Source: Alphaproteobacteria bacterium
Lineage (GTDB): Bacteria; Pseudomonadota; Alphaproteobacteria; Rhodospirillales; Rhodospirillaceae
Length of the DNA: 13,496 nt
Direction: 5' to 3'
Assembly: GCA_003250275.1 (NCBI GenBank)
Contig: QKGW01000052.1
Location: 1 to 13,496 of the forward strand
A program made the translations under genes and the position numbers. Position 1 is the stretch's first letter; each line of letters begins with the position of its first letter. Below, in pieces: positions 5,541 through 13,442 of this stretch. A model generated the notes under the pieces. That model was given only the letters and a program-made list of their open reading frames with translations, did not search any database and had not been told where the DNA came from.

Positions 5541-6047
5541 ATGCGGTTGATCGGGCTTGACCCGGGGTTGCGCGTGACCGGCTGGGGCATCCTCGACGCC
5601 GACGGCAACCGGCTGCGCTACGTCGCCTGCGGCGTGGTCCGCTCCGACGACGCGTTGCCCCTCGCGGAACGGCTCAAGATGCTGCACGAGGGGGTGCTCG
5701 CGGTTCTCGGCGCGCACCGCCCCGATGCGGCGGCGGTCGAGGAAACCTTCGTCAACCGCAATCCCACCTCCACCCTCAAGCTCGGCCAAGCGCGCGGCGC
5801 GGTGATGCTCGCGCCTGCGCTTTACGGCATTCCCGTCGCCGAGTACCCCCCGAATCTGATCAAGAAGAACGTCGTCGGCACCGGACACGCGGCGAAGGAG
5901 CAGGTCGGCCTGATGGTGCGGATGCTCCTGCCCGGCGCCGATCCGGCGATGGCGGACGCGGCGGACGCGCTCGCGGTGGCGATCTGCCACGCGCGCTACG
6001 TCGCCAACGACGCCAATCTCCGCCGCGCCCTGGGAGGAGCGAAATGA
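5541..6047 (+). CDS. ruvC: Crossover junction endodeoxyribonuclease RuvC
   Basis: The 168-aa RNase-H-fold nuclease resolves Holliday junctions by paired cuts. The four catalytic acids are present: D7 in GLDPGLRVTGWG, E67/E68 in AAVEETFVN, and D139 and D142 in MADAADALAVA. The KLGQARGAV helix and the KKNVVGTGHAAKEQV segment are also standard. A purine-rich GGGGGGAACGAG lies just before the ATG. The stop overlaps the ruvA start (ATGA at 6044-6047), so the products are made in step. Length is typical (about 165-175). Confidence 0.97.
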   Translation: MRLIGLDPGLRVTGWGILDADGNRLRYVACGVVRSDDALPLAERLKMLHEGVLAVLGAHRPDAAAVEETFVNRNPTSTLKLGQARGAVMLAPALYGIPVAEYPPNLIKKNVVGTGHAAKEQVGLMVRMLLPGADPAMADAADALAVAICHARYVANDANLRRALGGAK

Positions 6048-6697
6048 TCGCGCGATTGAAGGGTACGGTGGCCGCGGTCGAGCTCGAGACCGCGATCATC
6101 GACGTCGGCGGGGTCGGCTACCTCGTCGCCTGTCCGGGCCGCGTGCTCGGCAAGCTCCAGACCGGCCAGCCCGCGACGCTGTGGGTCGAGACCGTGGTGC
6201 GCGAGGATGCGATCCTGCTCTACGGCTTCCTCTCCCAGGAGGACAAGGCGTGGTTCCGCCGCCTCACCACGGTGCAGGGGGTGGGGGCCAAGGTCGCGCT
6301 TGCGATCCTCTCGGTGCTCGCGCCCGACGCGCTCGCCCGCGCGATCGCAGCGCAGGACAAGGCTGCGCTCGGCCGCGCCAACGGCGTCGGCCCCAAGCTC
6401 GCGGCGCGCATCCTCTCCGAACTCAAGGACAAGGCGGTTGGGCTCGCCACCGGCCCGGCGTTCGCGCCCGCCGCGGCGAGCGCCGCGCCCGAGGACGGCG
6501 ATCCGCGCGCGACGGTGGCGCGCGAGGCGACCTCGGCGCTGGTCAACCTCGGCTACGGCCCGAGCGACGCGTTCGGCGTGGTTGCCGCCGTGATCGCGGC
6601 GGCGGGCGACGCGGTGCCGACGGTCGAACAGATCATCGCCCGCGCCCTCAAGGACATCGCCAAGGCGCAGAATCTCACCGGACGGGGGGCTGAATGA
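6044..6697 (+). CDS. ruvA: Holliday junction branch migration protein RuvA
   Basis: The 217-aa protein forms the tetramer that holds the four-way junction flat and recruits RuvB. Domain I is the OB fold, starting MIARLKGTVAAVE with GVGYLV. Domain II has helix-hairpin-helix motifs, VQGVGAKVALAILS (about 85-98) and NGVGPKLAARILSELKD (about 112-128). An Ala-rich linker leads to domain III (about 160-210, SALVNLGYGPSDA), which contacts RuvB. It is slightly longer than the E. coli protein (203 aa), mainly in the linker. Both ends overlap neighbours by ATGA, which shows tight coupling in ruvCAB. Confidence 0.97.
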   Translation: MIARLKGTVAAVELETAIIDVGGVGYLVACPGRVLGKLQTGQPATLWVETVVREDAILLYGFLSQEDKAWFRRLTTVQGVGAKVALAILSVLAPDALARAIAAQDKAALGRANGVGPKLAARILSELKDKAVGLATGPAFAPAAASAAPEDGDPRATVAREATSALVNLGYGPSDAFGVVAAVIAAAGDAVPTVEQIIARALKDIAKAQNLTGRGAE

Positions 6698-7761
6698 GCG
6701 GCTGGGACGAGAGCGACGACCGCGTGGTCTCGGCGCACGAGCAATCGGGCGACGCCGAAGCGCCGATGCGGCCGCAGGCGCTCGACGACTTCCTCGGCCA
6801 GCCCGAGGCGTGCGAGAACCTCAAGGTGTTCGTGCAGGCCGCGCGCGCGCGCGGCGAGGCGCTCGACCACGTGCTGCTGCACGGCCCGCCCGGCCTCGGC
6901 AAGACCACGCTCGCGCAGATCGTCGCGCACGAACTCGGCGTCGGCTTCCGCGCCACCTCGGGCCCGATGATCGCGAAGGCGGGCGACCTCGCCGCGATTC
7001 TCACCAACCTCGAAGCGCGCGACGTCCTCTTCATCGACGAAATCCACCGCCTCCCGCCCGCGATCGAGGAGGTGCTGTATTCGGCGATGGAGGACTTCCA
7101 GCTCGACCTGATCATCGGCGAGGGACCGGCGGCGCGCTCGGTGCGCATCGACCTCCAGCCGTTCACCCTGGTCGGCGCGACCACGCGCGCGGGCCTCCTG
7201 ACCACGCCGCTGCGCGACCGCTTCGGCATTCCGCTGCGCCTGCGCTTCTATTCCGATGCGGACCTCACCCGCATCGTGTTGCGCGGCGCGGCGCGCCTCG
7301 GCCTCGCGATGGGCGACGACGGCGCGGTGGAAATTGCGAGACGTTCGCGCGGAACTCCGCGCGTCGCCGGGCGTTTGCTGCGTCGGGTGCGCGATTTCGC
7401 CACCGTCGCGGGGGCGACCCCGGTCGACCGCGGCGTCGCCGACCGCGCGCTCACCCGCCTCGAAGTCGACGCGCTCGGGCTTGACAGCCAGGACCGCCGC
7501 TACCTGCTTTGTATCGTCGAGAGCTACGGCGGCGGGCCGGTCGGAGTCGAGACCCTGGCGGCCGCACTGGCCGAGGAACGCGACACCCTGGAAGAGGTTA
7601 TCGAGCCGTTTCTGATGCAGCAGGGCCTGGTCCAACGCACCCCGCGCGGGCGGATTCTCTCGGCGAAAGGCTATCGCCACCTGGGTCTTGCGGCACCGCC
7701 GCGCGGCGCGGAGCAACTCGGCCTTCTCGACCCTCTTGCAACCGACGACGGGGCGGATTAA
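6694..7761 (+). CDS. ruvB: Holliday junction branch migration ATPase RuvB
   Basis: The 355-aa AAA+ motor pumps DNA through the RuvA-bound junction. It shows Walker A GPPGLGKT (64-71), Walker B LFIDEIHR (112-119), sensor GATTRAG (161-167) and the arginine finger in LRDRFG (R174). A C-terminal winged helix carries GGGPVGVETLAAAL and EPFLMQQGLVQRTPRGR. The N-terminus MRPQALDDFLGQ corresponds to the usual RPxxLxxFxGQ. The gene ends 4 bp before ybgC, so ruvCAB and the tol genes are probably on one transcript, an arrangement common in alphaproteobacteria. Length is normal. Confidence 0.97.
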   Translation: MSGWDESDDRVVSAHEQSGDAEAPMRPQALDDFLGQPEACENLKVFVQAARARGEALDHVLLHGPPGLGKTTLAQIVAHELGVGFRATSGPMIAKAGDLAAILTNLEARDVLFIDEIHRLPPAIEEVLYSAMEDFQLDLIIGEGPAARSVRIDLQPFTLVGATTRAGLLTTPLRDRFGIPLRLRFYSDADLTRIVLRGAARLGLAMGDDGAVEIARRSRGTPRVAGRLLRRVRDFATVAGATPVDRGVADRALTRLEVDALGLDSQDRRYLLCIVESYGGGPVGVETLAAALAEERDTLEEVIEPFLMQQGLVQRTPRGRILSAKGYRHLGLAAPPRGAEQLGLLDPLATDDGAD

Positions 7762-7765
7762 AGCG

Positions 7766-8251
7766 ATGCGGCAGGACGTGCTCACGCGGACGGCGGGCGA
7801 GGGGGGAGCTTCGTATTTCGAGGGCGACACCCACGTGCTCACGGTCCGCGTTTACTACGAGGACACCGACGCCGGCGGCGTCGTCTATTATGCGAATTAT
7901 CTGAAATACGCGGAACGCGCGCGCAGCGCGATGTTGCGCCTCGGCGGCTGGGAAAACGGGCGTTTGACCCGTGGCGAGTATCCCGGTCTGGACGAGGGCG
8001 TGATGTTCGTGATGCGCGCTTTCGCGGTGGACTACCACCGCGCGGCGGTGCTCGACGACCTGTTGAGCGTGCGCACGCGGGTGACGCGGATCAAGGGCGC
8101 GACGCTCGAAATGGCGCAGACCCTGATGCGCGGCGACGAGGTGCTGGTGGAAGCGAAGGCGAAGCTCGCGTGCGTCTCGGCGGCGAGCCTCAAGCCCGCG
8201 CGCATCCCCGAGGCGCTGCGGGGCGAACTCGCGGCGCGGCAGAGCGACTGA
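7766..8251 (+). CDS. ybgC: YbgC-type acyl-CoA thioesterase (Tol-Pal cluster)
   Basis: The 161-aa hotdog-fold thioesterase has the signature YYEDTDAGGVVYYANYLKYAERAR at 30-53 (key part DTDAGGVVYYANY, with catalytic Asp35). It hydrolyses short or medium acyl-CoA and acyl-ACP, is cytoplasmic, and has been linked to phospholipid synthesis proteins. It regularly opens the tol-pal cluster. The start at 7766 was preferred over an upstream in-frame ATG at 7688 because that one lies deep in ruvB; the ribosome site is weak, so coupling to ruvB 4 bp away is likely. About 20 extra N-terminal residues precede the usual start of the domain. The stop TGA (8249-8251) is directly followed by an in-frame-of-tolQ ATG at 8252. 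Confidence 0.92.
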   Translation: MRQDVLTRTAGEGGASYFEGDTHVLTVRVYYEDTDAGGVVYYANYLKYAERARSAMLRLGGWENGRLTRGEYPGLDEGVMFVMRAFAVDYHRAAVLDDLLSVRTRVTRIKGATLEMAQTLMRGDEVLVEAKAKLACVSAASLKPARIPEALRGELAARQSD

Positions 8252-8299
8252 ATGGCGGCGCCCGGCTCGGCCGGGTCGTGGAAGAAAGGCGAAGGCTTG

Positions 8300-8992
8300 A
8301 TGGAAGCGCAGAACGATTTGTCGATCATCACCTTGTTCCTGCAGGCGGACCTGGTGGTCAAGGTGGTGATGCTGGCGTTGCTCGCGGCGTCGATCTGGTC
8401 GTGGACGATCATTTTCGAGAAGGTGAAGCGGATCGCCTCGCTCAACCGCCACGCCCGCGACTTCGAGGAGCAGTTCTGGTCCGGCGGCCCGCTCGACGAC
8501 CTTTACGACCGCATCGGCAAGAACGCCCGCGACCCGATGAGCGCGATCTTCGTCGCCGCGATGCGCGAATGGCGGCGCTCGATCGAGCGCAACCGCAACG
8601 AAGCGCCGTCGCTCAAGACCTCGATCGCCCAGCGCATCGAGCGGGTGATGCAGATCACCTCCGAGCGCGAACTCGAACGCATCGAGGCGCGCATGGGCTT
8701 CCTCGCCTCGACCGGCTCGGTCGCGCCGTTCGTCGGCCTGTTCGGCACGGTGTGGGGCATCATGCACAGCTTCCACGCGATCGGCGCGTCGAAGAACACC
8801 TCGCTCGCGGTGGTCGCGCCGGGCATCGCCGAGGCGCTGTTCGCCACCGCGCTCGGCCTCGTCGCGGCGATTCCCGCGGTGATCGCCTACAACAAGCTCT
8901 CGACCGACATCGACCGCTACGCCAAGCGCCTCGAAATCTTCTCGGGCGAATTCGCGGCGATCGTGTCGCGTCAGCTCGACGAAAGGCGCTGA
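8300..8992 (+). CDS. tolQ: Tol-Pal system proton-channel subunit TolQ
   Basis: The 230-aa inner-membrane protein has three transmembrane helices: about 19-39 (VVKVVMLALLAASIWSWTII), about 125-150 (FLASTGSVAPFVGLFGTVWG) and about 160-190 (VAPGIAEALFATALGLVAAI). The large cytoplasmic loop lies between the first two. These are the MotA/TolQ/ExbB channel signatures. With TolR it uses the proton gradient to energise TolA. The start at 8300 gives the usual N-terminus MEAQNDLSIITLFLQAD and has purine-rich AAAGGCGAAGG upstream. An ATG at 8252 would add 16 residues (MAAPGSAGSW) and cannot be excluded. It is followed by tolR after 3 bp. Confidence 0.96.
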   Translation: MEAQNDLSIITLFLQADLVVKVVMLALLAASIWSWTIIFEKVKRIASLNRHARDFEEQFWSGGPLDDLYDRIGKNARDPMSAIFVAAMREWRRSIERNRNEAPSLKTSIAQRIERVMQITSERELERIEARMGFLASTGSVAPFVGLFGTVWGIMHSFHAIGASKNTSLAVVAPGIAEALFATALGLVAAIPAVIAYNKLSTDIDRYAKRLEIFSGEFAAIVSRQLDERR

Positions 8993-8995
8993 GCC

Positions 8996-9460
8996 ATGGC
9001 GATGGCGACGAACGGCGGTCGCCGCCGCAAGGGGCGGGGCAAAACCGCGCGGATGAGCGAGATCAACGTCACGCCGATGGTCGACGTGATGCTGGTGCTG
9101 CTGGTGATCTTCATGGTCGCCGCGCCGCTCATGACCACCGGCATTCCGCTCGACCTGCCGCAGGGCGGCAACCAGATGCTGATCGGCGCTGACAAGTCGC
9201 TGCGCATCTCGGTTTCGCCCGACGGCACCGTCTACCTCGGCACCGACCCGGTCGAGGTGCCCGAACTCGTCGGCCGCGTCGTCGAGATGCGCCACGCCAA
9301 CCCCGAGATCGGCATCGTCATCTCCGGCGACCGCACCTCCGCCTACGGCGCGGTGATGGCGGTGATGGGCGCGCTCAAGGACGCGGGGATCGAAAAGGTC
9401 GGTCTCGAAACCGGAACCAGCGAGCCGCCCGCGAAGCAGCCCGCCAAGCCGCGGCGTTGA
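8996..9460 (+). CDS. tolR: Tol-Pal system subunit TolR
   Basis: The 154-aa ExbD/TolR protein has a basic cytoplasmic N-terminus (GGRRRKGRGK), then SEINVTPMVDVMLVLLVIFMVAAPL at 21-45 with the proton-relaying Asp30 in its single membrane helix. The periplasmic domain (about 48-140) contains LPQGG, ISVSPDGTVYLG and a final GALKDAGIEKVGL. It forms the channel with TolQ. The Lys/Pro tail EPPAKQPAKPRR is longer than in E. coli. The gene begins 3 bp after tolQ and ends 7 bp before tolA; the tolA ribosome site overlaps its stop. Confidence 0.96.
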   Translation: MAMATNGGRRRKGRGKTARMSEINVTPMVDVMLVLLVIFMVAAPLMTTGIPLDLPQGGNQMLIGADKSLRISVSPDGTVYLGTDPVEVPELVGRVVEMRHANPEIGIVISGDRTSAYGAVMAVMGALKDAGIEKVGLETGTSEPPAKQPAKPRR

Positions 9461-9467
9461 GGAGACG

Positions 9468-10406
9468 ATGCGGCGGGAGTTCCTCTATTCTCTGGCCTTG
9501 CACATCACGGTGGCGCTGCTCTCCGTGATCGGGTTGCCGTATCTGCAGCCCGAGCCGCCGGAACTCACCGAGCGCATCCTCATCGTCGACCTCTCCAAGG
9601 TGACGGTGGGCGAAAAGACCTCGCTGCCCAAGGCCGCCGCGATCGGCAAGCCCAAGGGCGAGCCCACGCCCGAGCCGCCGAAGCCCGAGTCCAAGCCCGA
9701 GCCGCCGAAGCCGACCCCGACGCCGCCCAAGCCCGAACCGCCGAAGCCGGAACCGAAGCCCGAGCCGCCGCAGGCCGCCGTCGTGCCCGCGCCGCCCAAG
9801 CCCGAGCCGAAAAAGGAAGAGCCGAAGAAGCCCGAGCCCAAGCCCGAGCCGAAGCCGGAACCGAAGAAGGCGGAACCGCCGAAGAAGCCCGAGCCCGACA
9901 AGAAACCCGAGCCCGCGAAGAAAAAGCCGGAACCGAAACCGTCGTTCGACGATTTGCTGGCATCGGTGGAGAAGATGCGCAAGGAGAGCGCGCCGCCGTC
10001 GACGACGACGACGCCGAACAAGGCCTCGGGCGACAAGAAGGGCACGCCCGGCGCGATCGACGCGCCGGCGATCTCGAAGGACCGCGAGGGTTTCGGCGAT
10101 ACGCTGACGCTGTCCGAGATGGACATGATCCGGGCGCAGATCGAGCGCCACTGGAACGTCGATCCCGGCAAGGCGGGGGCCGAGGACATGGTGATCGAGA
10201 TCACCGTAAGCCTCAATCCGGACGGTTCGGTGCGCAACGCGCGCATCGTCGACCAGGCCCGGCTCGGCCGCGACGCCGCGTTCCGCTCCCTTGCCGAGAG
10301 CGCGCTGCGCGCCGTATTTATGGCGAGCCCGCTGCAGGCGCCGCCGAAGAAGTACGACACGTGGCGCGAGGTTCGCTTGTTCTTCCGTCCCCAGGATCGA
10401 CTGTAA
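9468..10406 (+). CDS. tolA: Tol-Pal system protein TolA
   Basis: The 312-aa protein links inner and outer membranes. Residues 6-24 form the membrane anchor (LYSLALHITVALLSVIGLP). Residues about 60-168 form a low-complexity Pro/Glu/Lys linker built of PEPPKPEPK-like units, instead of the Ala-rich helix of E. coli TolA. Residues about 220-312 are the C-terminal TolA/TonB-like domain (VSLNPDGSVRNARIVD, SALRAVFMASPLQAPP, WREVRLFFRPQD). The C-terminal domain contacts TolB and Pal. GAGGAG lies 5 bases before the ATG. Many proline-rich stretches would challenge the ribosome; elongation factor P or YebC-type help is an inference. The gene is 16 bp before tolB. Confidence 0.95.
   Translation: MRREFLYSLALHITVALLSVIGLPYLQPEPPELTERILIVDLSKVTVGEKTSLPKAAAIGKPKGEPTPEPPKPESKPEPPKPTPTPPKPEPPKPEPKPEPPQAAVVPAPPKPEPKKEEPKKPEPKPEPKPEPKKAEPPKKPEPDKKPEPAKKKPEPKPSFDDLLASVEKMRKESAPPSTTTTPNKASGDKKGTPGAIDAPAISKDREGFGDTLTLSEMDMIRAQIERHWNVDPGKAGAEDMVIEITVSLNPDGSVRNARIVDQARLGRDAAFRSLAESALRAVFMASPLQAPPKKYDTWREVRLFFRPQDRL
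9640..9950 (+). repeat. Imperfect PEPK-coding repeats in tolA
   Basis: Repeated aagcccgagccg and ccgaagccggaaccg units encode the Pro/Glu/Lys linker. The units are degenerate at third positions, which reduces but does not remove the chance of slippage. Confidence 0.75.
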
Positions 10407-10422
10407 TCCCATAGGAGGTTCC

Positions 10423-11775
10423 ATGAGCGTGTTGGTGAACGCACTGTCGCGGGGGCGGGGAGGTCTGTTCGCCCTGGCCGCCGTGGTGCTCGCGCTCCTC
10501 GCGCAGCCGGCGCGTGCCGAGCTGCGCATCGACATTACCCGCGGCAACGTCGATCCGATTCCGATCGCGATTCCCGCATTCGGCGGCGACGACGACCGCG
10601 CCGCGCGCGTCGGCGCGGATCTCGCGGGCGTGCTCCAGGCCGACCTCGAACGCTCCGGCCTGTTCCGCGGCATCGACAGCCGCGCGTTCATCCAGAGCTT
10701 CGCCTCGATGCAGGTGCAGCCGAGGTTTCCCGACTGGCAGGCGATCAACGCCCAGGCGCTGGTTCAGGGCCGCACCGCGACGATGCCCGACGGCCGCCTG
10801 CGGGTGGAATTCCGCCTCTGGGACGTCTTTGCTACCCAGCAGATGAAGGCGCAGGCCTACGTCACTGAGGCGGGCAACTGGCGCCGCATCGCGCACATCA
10901 TCGCGGATCAGGTGTACGAGCGCCTCACCGGCGAAAGCGGCTACTTCGACACCCGCATCGTCTACATCGCCGAGAGCGGCTCGCAGGTGAAGCGGGTCAA
11001 GCGCCTCGCGATCATGGATCAGGACGGCGCGAACCACCGCTTCCTCACCGACGGCTCCGATCTCGTGCTGACCCCGCGATTCTCGCCGTCGACGCAGGAA
11101 ATCACCTACATGTCGTATTACAACGGCGTGCCGCGGGTGTACCTCTACAACATCGACACCGGCAAGCGCGAGCGCCTGGGCGACTTCCCCGGCATGACCT
11201 TCGCGCCGCGGTTCTCGCCCGACGGCAACCGGGTGATCATGAGCATGGCGCGCGGCGGCTCGTCGGACATCTACACCATGGATCTCCGCACCCTCGAACG
11301 CCGCCGTTTGACGAATACCCCGGCGATCGATACCTCGCCGTCGTACTCGCCCGATTCGCAATATATCGTCTTTAACTCCGACCGCGGCGGCAACCAGCAG
11401 CTCTACGTGATGAACGCCGATGGCAGCAACGTCCGCCGCATCAGCCATGGTGAAGGCCTCTACGCGACGCCGGTGTGGTCGCCGCGCGGCGACTACATCG
11501 CGTTTACCAAAATGGCGCAGGGCCGATTCTTTATCGGGGTGATGAAACCAGATGGCTCCGGCGAGCGTTTGCTTGCTGACGGATTTCTCGTCGAAGGTCC
11601 GACCTGGGCGCCGAACGGTCGTGTGCTCATGTATTTTCGACAGAATCCGTCGGACGCACGCGGTCTTGGAGGCGATTCTTATCTCTACAGTATCGATTTA
11701 ACAGGCTACAATGAACGCCGGGTTGTAACGCCCACGGAGGCATCCGACCCGGCTTGGTCGCCGTTGATCCCCTGA
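10423..11775 (+). CDS. tolB: Tol-Pal system periplasmic beta-propeller protein TolB
   Basis: The 450-aa product has a signal peptide (residues 1-32, cut after QPARA) and mature start ELRIDITRGNVDPIPIAIP, typical of TolB. An N-terminal domain (about 33-165) is followed by a six-bladed propeller with repeats RFSPDGNRVIMSM, SPDSQYIVFNSDRGGNQQLYV and SPRGDYIAFTKM. TolB binds Pal and is moved by TolA. The start at 10423 is supported by AGGAGG 6 bases upstream; the frame is open back to 10291 inside tolA but without reason to start there. The last 90 or so codons use A/T-ending codons (TTA, GTA, CGT, TTT) much more than the rest. A 191-bp gap separates it from pal. Confidence 0.96.
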   Translation: MSVLVNALSRGRGGLFALAAVVLALLAQPARAELRIDITRGNVDPIPIAIPAFGGDDDRAARVGADLAGVLQADLERSGLFRGIDSRAFIQSFASMQVQPRFPDWQAINAQALVQGRTATMPDGRLRVEFRLWDVFATQQMKAQAYVTEAGNWRRIAHIIADQVYERLTGESGYFDTRIVYIAESGSQVKRVKRLAIMDQDGANHRFLTDGSDLVLTPRFSPSTQEITYMSYYNGVPRVYLYNIDTGKRERLGDFPGMTFAPRFSPDGNRVIMSMARGGSSDIYTMDLRTLERRRLTNTPAIDTSPSYSPDSQYIVFNSDRGGNQQLYVMNADGSNVRRISHGEGLYATPVWSPRGDYIAFTKMAQGRFFIGVMKPDGSGERLLADGFLVEGPTWAPNGRVLMYFRQNPSDARGLGGDSYLYSIDLTGYNERRVVTPTEASDPAWSPLIP

Positions 11776-11966
11776 GCCGGGAGGGGGGTTGGTGGTTGTG
11801 GCACGAAAACCACACTTTGGTGAATCGCTGCGGGACAATTCGAATTCTTGTAGCGGACCCAATGGGGTTGAAGTAAGACAAAGGCCAACCAAATCGGTTT
11901 TCCGGCGGTCGTGCCGCAGCCGTGTGGCCGTATCGTAACAAAATTCCCGAGTGGGAGATGAAGGCA
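11776..11966 (+). other. Non-coding gap between tolB and pal
   Basis: The 191-bp gap is clearly less GC-rich than the coding sequence around it. It holds a weak hairpin GTGGTT/AACCAC (11792-11797 with 11808-11813) and a 10-bp palindrome AATTCGAATT (11837-11846). No T-tract terminator and no convincing -35/-10 pair were found, though the size and composition would suit a separate pal promoter, since Pal is needed in large excess over TolB. Confidence 0.4.
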
Positions 11967-12455
11967 ATGAAGATTCGTTATTTGAGCGTTGTGGCGGCCA
12001 GCCTGCTCGTGGCGGCTTGCTCCAGTGGTCCGCAGGAGGGTGCTGACACCTCCGGCGCTGGCAAGGGCGCTGCGTCGTCCGTCACCGCTCCGGTTCCGGG
12101 TTCGCCGGAACACTTCCTCGCGAATGCCAAGGACCGCGTGTTCTTCGCGTTCGACCGTTCGGACCTGGACGAGTCCGCGGTCAAGACCCTGATGGGTCAG
12201 GCCGCTTGGCTCAAGACCTACCCGAACACCAAGATCACCGTTGAAGGCCACGCCGACGAGCGCGGCACTCGCGAGTACAACCTCGGCCTCGGCGAGCGCC
12301 GCGCCAACGCGGTGAAGACCTTCCTGCAGGCGCAGGGCGTCGCCGCGGCGCGCATCACCACCATCTCCTACGGCAAGGAGCGCCCGGCGGTGATGGGCTC
12401 GAACGAGTACGCCTGGTCGCAGAACCGTCGTTCCGTGACGGTGGTGCAGAAGTAA
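11967..12455 (+). CDS. pal: Peptidoglycan-associated lipoprotein Pal
   Basis: The 162-aa lipoprotein has a short signal peptide ending in the lipobox LVAAC (Cys18), so it is lipidated and placed in the outer membrane. A flexible Gly/Ser/Ala stretch (19-45) leads to the OmpA-like domain (about 50-160). That domain has VFFAFDRSDLD, the peptidoglycan-binding GHADERGTREYNLGLGERRA (key residues Asp97 and Arg112) and a final NRRSVTVV. Pal anchors the outer membrane to the wall and is the target of TolB. The start at 11967 gives a normal lipoprotein leader and has GGGAG about 9 bases upstream; an in-frame ATG at 11958 would add three residues. A hairpin and an intrinsic terminator follow. Confidence 0.96.
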   Translation: MKIRYLSVVAASLLVAACSSGPQEGADTSGAGKGAASSVTAPVPGSPEHFLANAKDRVFFAFDRSDLDESAVKTLMGQAAWLKTYPNTKITVEGHADERGTREYNLGLGERRANAVKTFLQAQGVAAARITTISYGKERPAVMGSNEYAWSQNRRSVTVVQK

Positions 12456-12493
12456 GGCATAATCCGCCGATCGCAGCGGATGCTATCTGACGG

Positions 12494-12539
12494 ACGCCCG
12501 CCGTTCTCGCACGCGATGAATGGCGGGCGTTTCGTTTTT
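12494..12539 (+). terminator. Intrinsic terminator after pal
   Basis: ACGCCCGCC (12494-12502) pairs perfectly with GGCGGGCGT (12522-12530), with an inner TCGC/GCGA extension, followed by TTCGTTTTT. A smaller hairpin, ATCCGC/GCGGAT, lies just before it (12462-12481). Transcription should end here, with any cpoB transcript from read-through. Confidence 0.85.
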
Positions 12540-12563
12540 ATCGACTGCCGGGAAGGACGACCG

Positions 12564-13442
12564 ATGATCGACGCACGCCGCCACCTCGGGTGGCTCGCAC
12601 TCGCCGCCGCGCTCGCCGTGGGCGCTGCCCCCGCGCTGGCGCAGGACTCCGCGCTGTCCGGCCGGATGGATCGGCTCGAGCGCGATCTTCAGGTGCTGCA
12701 GCGCCAGGCCTATCAGGCGACGCAGTCGGGCGGCGGCGGCGGTCTCTCCACCGAGGGCGCGGCCTCGCTCTATTCCAAGGTCACCGAGCTCGAGGAATCG
12801 ATGCGCGATCTCAACGGCCAGATCGAGCAGCTGAACTACAAGATCGAGCAGACCCAGCAGCGCCTCGACCGGATGCAGGCCGACGTCGACTTCCGCTTCC
12901 AGTCGATCGAGAAGGGCGGCGCAGGGGCCGCCAACGGCGCGCCCGCCGGCACCACCGCCGAGCCGCCGCCGGCCTCGAACCAGACCTCGGGTTCCACCGT
13001 CGGCACGCTCGGCACGATGCCCGCCACTCCGCCGGCGCAGCAGACGCCCGCCGCCGCGACCCCGGCGGAAGCCTACCGCGACGCCTTCAATCTCCTGAAA
13101 AAGGCGGACTATCCGGGCGCGGAAACCGCGTTCAAGGGCTTCCTGCAGAAGTACGGCGACACCGAGTACGCGGGCAACGCGCAGTACTGGCTCGGCGAGA
13201 CTTATTATGTGCGCGGCCAGTACGAACAGGCGGCGGTCGCCTTCGCCGACGGCTACAAGAAGTACCGCAAGGGCGCAAAGGCGCCGGACAGCCTGCTCAA
13301 GCTCGGCTTCTCGATGCGGAAGCTCAACCAGAACGACAAGGCGTGCGCGGCGCTCGACCAGTTCCTCAAGGAATTCGGCGGCGCGCCCAAGGTCCAGGTG
13401 GACCTGGCGCAGAAGTCCCGCGCCGAAATGAAGTGCCGCTGA
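12564..13442 (+). CDS. cpoB: Cell division coordinator CpoB (YbgF), TPR protein
   Basis: The 292-aa periplasmic protein has a signal peptide (residues 1-26, cut after APALA). A coiled-coil trimerisation region follows, with SGRMDRLERDLQVLQRQ (33-49) and VTELEESMRDLNGQIEQLNYKIEQ (about 73-96, key heptads). Next is a Gly/Ala/Pro/Thr linker (about 117-168), then TPR repeats from about 171: EAYRDAFNLLKKADYPGAE, GNAQYWLGETYYVRGQYEQA and DSLLKLGFSMRKLNQNDKA. In E. coli CpoB ties Tol action to PBP1B-driven wall synthesis at the septum. The start at 12564 has GGAAGGA 6 bases upstream. The gene comes after a strong terminator and only 24-26 bp separate that terminator from its start codon. Two Cys near the C-terminus (in KACAAL and MKCR) could form a disulfide. 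Confidence 0.93.
   Translation: MIDARRHLGWLALAAALAVGAAPALAQDSALSGRMDRLERDLQVLQRQAYQATQSGGGGGLSTEGAASLYSKVTELEESMRDLNGQIEQLNYKIEQTQQRLDRMQADVDFRFQSIEKGGAGAANGAPAGTTAEPPPASNQTSGSTVGTLGTMPATPPAQQTPAAATPAEAYRDAFNLLKKADYPGAETAFKGFLQKYGDTEYAGNAQYWLGETYYVRGQYEQAAVAFADGYKKYRKGAKAPDSLLKLGFSMRKLNQNDKACAALDQFLKEFGGAPKVQVDLAQKSRAEMKCR

Noticed and set aside
6553..9295. Very long open frames on the minus strand opposite ruvB, ybgC, tolQ and tolR (429 and 565 codons)
   Set aside because: They are antisense to well-recognised genes, are rich in Arg, His and Ala without any domain, and are expected when G/C-ending codons suppress stops on the other strand.
9375..10748. 457-codon minus-strand frame opposite tolA with long Leu/Arg/Gly runs
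   Set aside because: It is the reverse complement of the TolA Pro/Lys repeat and has no independent start signal or recognisable domain.
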